Assembly: GCA_029933115.1 (NCBI GenBank)
Contig: JAOZOT010000172.1
Coordinates: 1 to 7,278, forward strand
Reading direction: 5' to 3'
Source of the DNA: Anaerolineae bacterium
GTDB lineage: Bacteria > Chloroflexota > Anaerolineae > E26-bin7
Length of the DNA stretch: 7,278 nucleotides
Shown here: positions 5,417 through 7,278 of the stretch, one piece after another
Numbering within the stretch: the first letter of the stretch is position 1
Layout: every line of letters begins with the position of its first letter
Translations under genes and position numbers: made by a program
The notes under the pieces: model-generated
What the model saw: only the letters and a program-made list of their open reading frames with translations
What the model was told of the DNA's origin: nothing
Database searches by the model: none

Positions 5417-7278
5417 TCAGAAACCAGAGTACACCAACGATACGCTGGAGCAGATGTCACCCGCCCCGCCGGGATAGATGCCCGGAGGGAGGGACGGCCA
5501 CATCACAGGTACCACAGCCACGGCATAGTCCTCAGGTGAATCAGCCAGGACGTAACCGGTCTCGGTCAGCTCTTTGAAGAGAGTCTCGCCTTGCCCTCGC
5601 CGGTCTACCAGGTCCCAGGCAAAAGCGATGAGGGCCTGAAAGCCTTTCCACAAAAGGACAGGGGCCAGTTGGATTGCGTGGGAGGGCCAGTCCTCCAGAC
5701 TGCGCTGGAGGATGGCCACAACCACCACCCCCTTGGCCAGGAGGTCCGCCTCGATCTCCCGCCGCATAGCTTCCGCTGAGCCATTCCGACGCAAGATCAA
5801 GTCCACGTCGTTGCCGTGGACGTAGAGCCGTCGAAGCCCCAACCTCCGGGCCAGAGCGACAGCTCGCCGGTAACGCTGGAAGACGGCGCTTTGCCCCGGT
5901 TCTCCGTCGCCGAGGGGCACACAAAAGTCGGAGAGATTGGTGAGCAGGGCCAATTCGCTGTCGTTGAGGCCAACGCTGGATACAAAGCCGCTCATTGCCT
6001 CGGCCAGAGGAGCGATGGCTTCTTCGGGGGCTGCACCACCCAACTCCAGATGCAGGGTGGCCCCTCCCTCAGCCAAGGACCGCATCTGCGCTGCCAGTCC
6101 TTCGGCCACCAACTGCTGAGGCACTGCTCCGAGTGCGCTGAAGGAACCTTTTCGGGGGGTGAAGGTAGCCGGCGAAAGGCCACTGAGAATAAGGTAGCGA
6201 TGGTCTGCGGCGATGCGCTGCACCGTCACCTCGTCAGCGAAGGCCAGGTGCAGGGTGCCGCCTTCTACCCACCAGCGCACGAACCCCGGCAGCCAGAGCC
6301 ACTCGTCCCCGGCCTCCGGGGCAGAGAGAGCCACAGCCTGCCCCCGCGTAGGGTGGAGCCGTATTTGGTCCCACGGGCGCTCCCCACGCGGGGCGCGGCG
6401 AAAGATCACCCCATCAGCTTGCTCAGCCCGGACATCGCCCAGAGTGAAACCCGCCTGATAGACAAAAGCGATGCTGGAGGCCGTAGGATGGTAGAGAACG
6501 TCAATTCCCAATCCCCAATTCCGAACTCCAGAAGCTGGGGGGCTCACGACAGGGCGGTAAGTACCGGCCTTTTGGGCCGGTTGATAAACGATCTGCCCCG
6601 ACTCCAGGTTCAGCCGGCGAGCCGGAGACCTGTGTCGCCGGGCCTGGGCCGGGGAGTGATACATGGTGTAGAAGCAAGCTTCTATCCCCAATTCGGCCAG
6701 AATGTCGGCGGCCACAGCGGAGGCTCCGCCCAGCACCTGGCGCAGTTGACCGGGCGGCAACCCGGCCAGGAAAGCCTCCAGTTGTTGACGCAGGGTGAGA
6801 TTGCCGATAGCAGGCTTGAGAGCCGGGGGATGTTGGAAAAAATACAGGAGCGCGGCTACCACATCCAGCGGGTCGTGGACCACAGCGGAGAGGCTTCCCC
6901 CTTGTGAGTTACGGCCACTCTCAGCGCGCCGGGCGGCCTGGTCAAGAAGCTCCTCAAGGGAGAGACCCATGACCTCAGCGGCCCAGGGGAGAAGCCGGTT
7001 CAGCCCGGCCTGGTCCACCACGCGGTCCAAAACCGAGGTGAAAGCACAAAGGACAGCGGGGTGCGGTCCCAGGCCGCGCTCGAGGGGGACAGAGCCAAGA
7101 CTTTTGCGGAAGCGAGCGTGCCATTGGCTGAGCAGGAGGACGATCTGGCCCAGGCCCAGACGCTCTATCATACGCTCGGTGTAGAGCCCACCATCCTGGC
7201 ATAGCCGCCGCAGGAGTTCCGCCTCCTGCTCTTCAAAGGGCTGTTCACTGATCAGCCTGAGAATACGGAGTTTATCGC
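5417..7278 (-). CDS. ADP-dependent glucokinase/phosphofructokinase-family protein, 5' end outside window
   Basis: From the ATG at 7171 the protein is 584 residues (numbering below). It has the ADP_PFK_GK layout of the ribokinase fold: 'AFTSVLDRVVD' (43-53, family form GFNxNxD), 'LGGASAVAADILAELG' (147-162, family GGQAGIxAN), 'LILSGLSP' (327-334), 'HLELGG' (374-379, family HxE), 'SSVGLNDSEL' (398-407, family S[VI]GMNExE), 'LYVHGNDVDLIL' (449-460), and near the C-terminus 'GGAGD' (568-572), the GxGD with the catalytic Asp572. Family members phosphorylate glucose or fructose-6-phosphate using ADP. Several substrate-site residues differ, so the substrate is open. It exceeds the usual length of about 450 residues. 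The frame stays open from 7171 to the window edge, reading protein-like ('KLRILRLISEQPFEEQELL'), and the ATG lacks a Shine-Dalgarno, so the true start is probably beyond 7278; otherwise the gene is 5417-7171. An in-frame heptamer repeat lies at 6502-6522. Confidence 0.72.
   Translation of the reverse strand, partial: DKLRILRLISEQPFEEQEAELLRRLCQDGGLYTERMIERLGLGQIVLLLSQWHARFRKSLGSVPLERGLGPHPAVLCAFTSVLDRVVDQAGLNRLLPWAAEVMGLSLEELLDQAARRAESGRNSQGGSLSAVVHDPLDVVAALLYFFQHPPALKPAIGNLTLRQQLEAFLAGLPPGQLRQVLGGASAVAADILAELGIEACFYTMYHSPAQARRHRSPARRLNLESGQIVYQPAQKAGTYRPVVSPPASGVRNWGLGIDVLYHPTASSIAFVYQAGFTLGDVRAEQADGVIFRRAPRGERPWDQIRLHPTRGQAVALSAPEAGDEWLWLPGFVRWWVEGGTLHLAFADEVTVQRIAADHRYLILSGLSPATFTPRKGSFSALGAVPQQLVAEGLAAQMRSLAEGGATLHLELGGAAPEEAIAPLAEAMSGFVSSVGLNDSELALLTNLSDFCVPLGDGEPGQSAVFQRYRRAVALARRLGLRRLYVHGNDVDLILRRNGSAEAMRREIEADLLAKGVVVVAILQRSLEDWPSHAIQLAPVLLWKGFQALIAFAWDLVDRRGQGETLFKELTETGYVLADSPEDYAVAVVPVMWPSLPPGIYPGGAGDICSSVSLVYSGF
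6502..6522. repeat. three tandem heptamers inside the kinase-family gene
   Basis: CAATTCC-CAATCCC-CAATTCC forms an uninterrupted 3 x 7 nt array. Being 21 nt it keeps the frame and encodes 'NWGLGI' and flanking residues (about 217-224) in a poorly conserved stretch. It resembles short heptanucleotide tandem repeats that are usually intergenic. Confidence 0.65.

Noticed and set aside
5816..6907. Plus-strand open frame of 363 codons opposite the kinase-family gene
   Set aside because: No recognisable motif, composition typical of antisense of a GC-rich gene, while the minus frame carries clear family motifs.
1..7278. CRISPR array, tRNA, rRNA or insertion sequence
   Set aside because: No spaced direct repeats of CRISPR type, no tRNA-like cloverleaf, and no transposase or terminal inverted repeats were found; the only arrays are the HEAT coding units and the short heptamers.

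Overview
The window is gene-dense, of moderately high GC, and all recognisable genes lie on the minus strand, so it reads right to left. The protein types (membrane-anchored NACHT-HEAT ATPase, HypA-like zinc ribbon, DUF2283 protein with a small BECR-type nuclease partner, a scrap of a repeat-rich surface protein, an ADP-dependent sugar kinase relative) resemble what is common in Chloroflexota (Anaerolineae-like) bacteria. This taxonomic guess rests on protein style only.

Right to left: (1) 7278-5417, a diverged ADP-dependent glucokinase/phosphofructokinase-family protein whose 5' end probably lies beyond the window. (2) 5400-4708, a 2H phosphoesterase (LigT / 2'-5' RNA ligase-like) only 16 nt downstream, probably co-transcribed. 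(3) A short AT-rich gap holding a near-consensus sigma70 promoter and a consensus Shine-Dalgarno that select a TTG start for (4) 4639-1688, a 983-residue protein with two N-terminal membrane helices, a complete NACHT-type NTPase and about ten C-terminal HEAT repeats, the most interesting gene here. (5) 1614-1234, a HypA-like zinc-ribbon protein lacking the Met-His-Glu nickel-binding start. (6) 1233-795, a scrapyard: a 23-codon scar matching the C-terminus of the DUF2283 protein found further left, then a decayed fragment of a large secreted protein. (7) 798-37, a compact two-gene unit with its own promoter: a PBECR-like putative toxin and a DUF2283-type putative antitoxin, joined TAA|ATG.

The kinase and phosphoesterase look like a small metabolic or nucleotide-processing unit. 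The NACHT-HEAT protein is architecturally related to bacterial NLR-like proteins, some of which are anti-phage, but no separate effector gene is visible and a defence role is inference. The left part shows signs of accessory-region turnover: a putative toxin-antitoxin pair, a scar of a second DUF2283 copy, and pseudogene debris. The only long stretch without an intact gene is 754-1233; it holds the toxin-antitoxin promoter, an inverted repeat, the surface-protein fragment and the DUF2283 scar.
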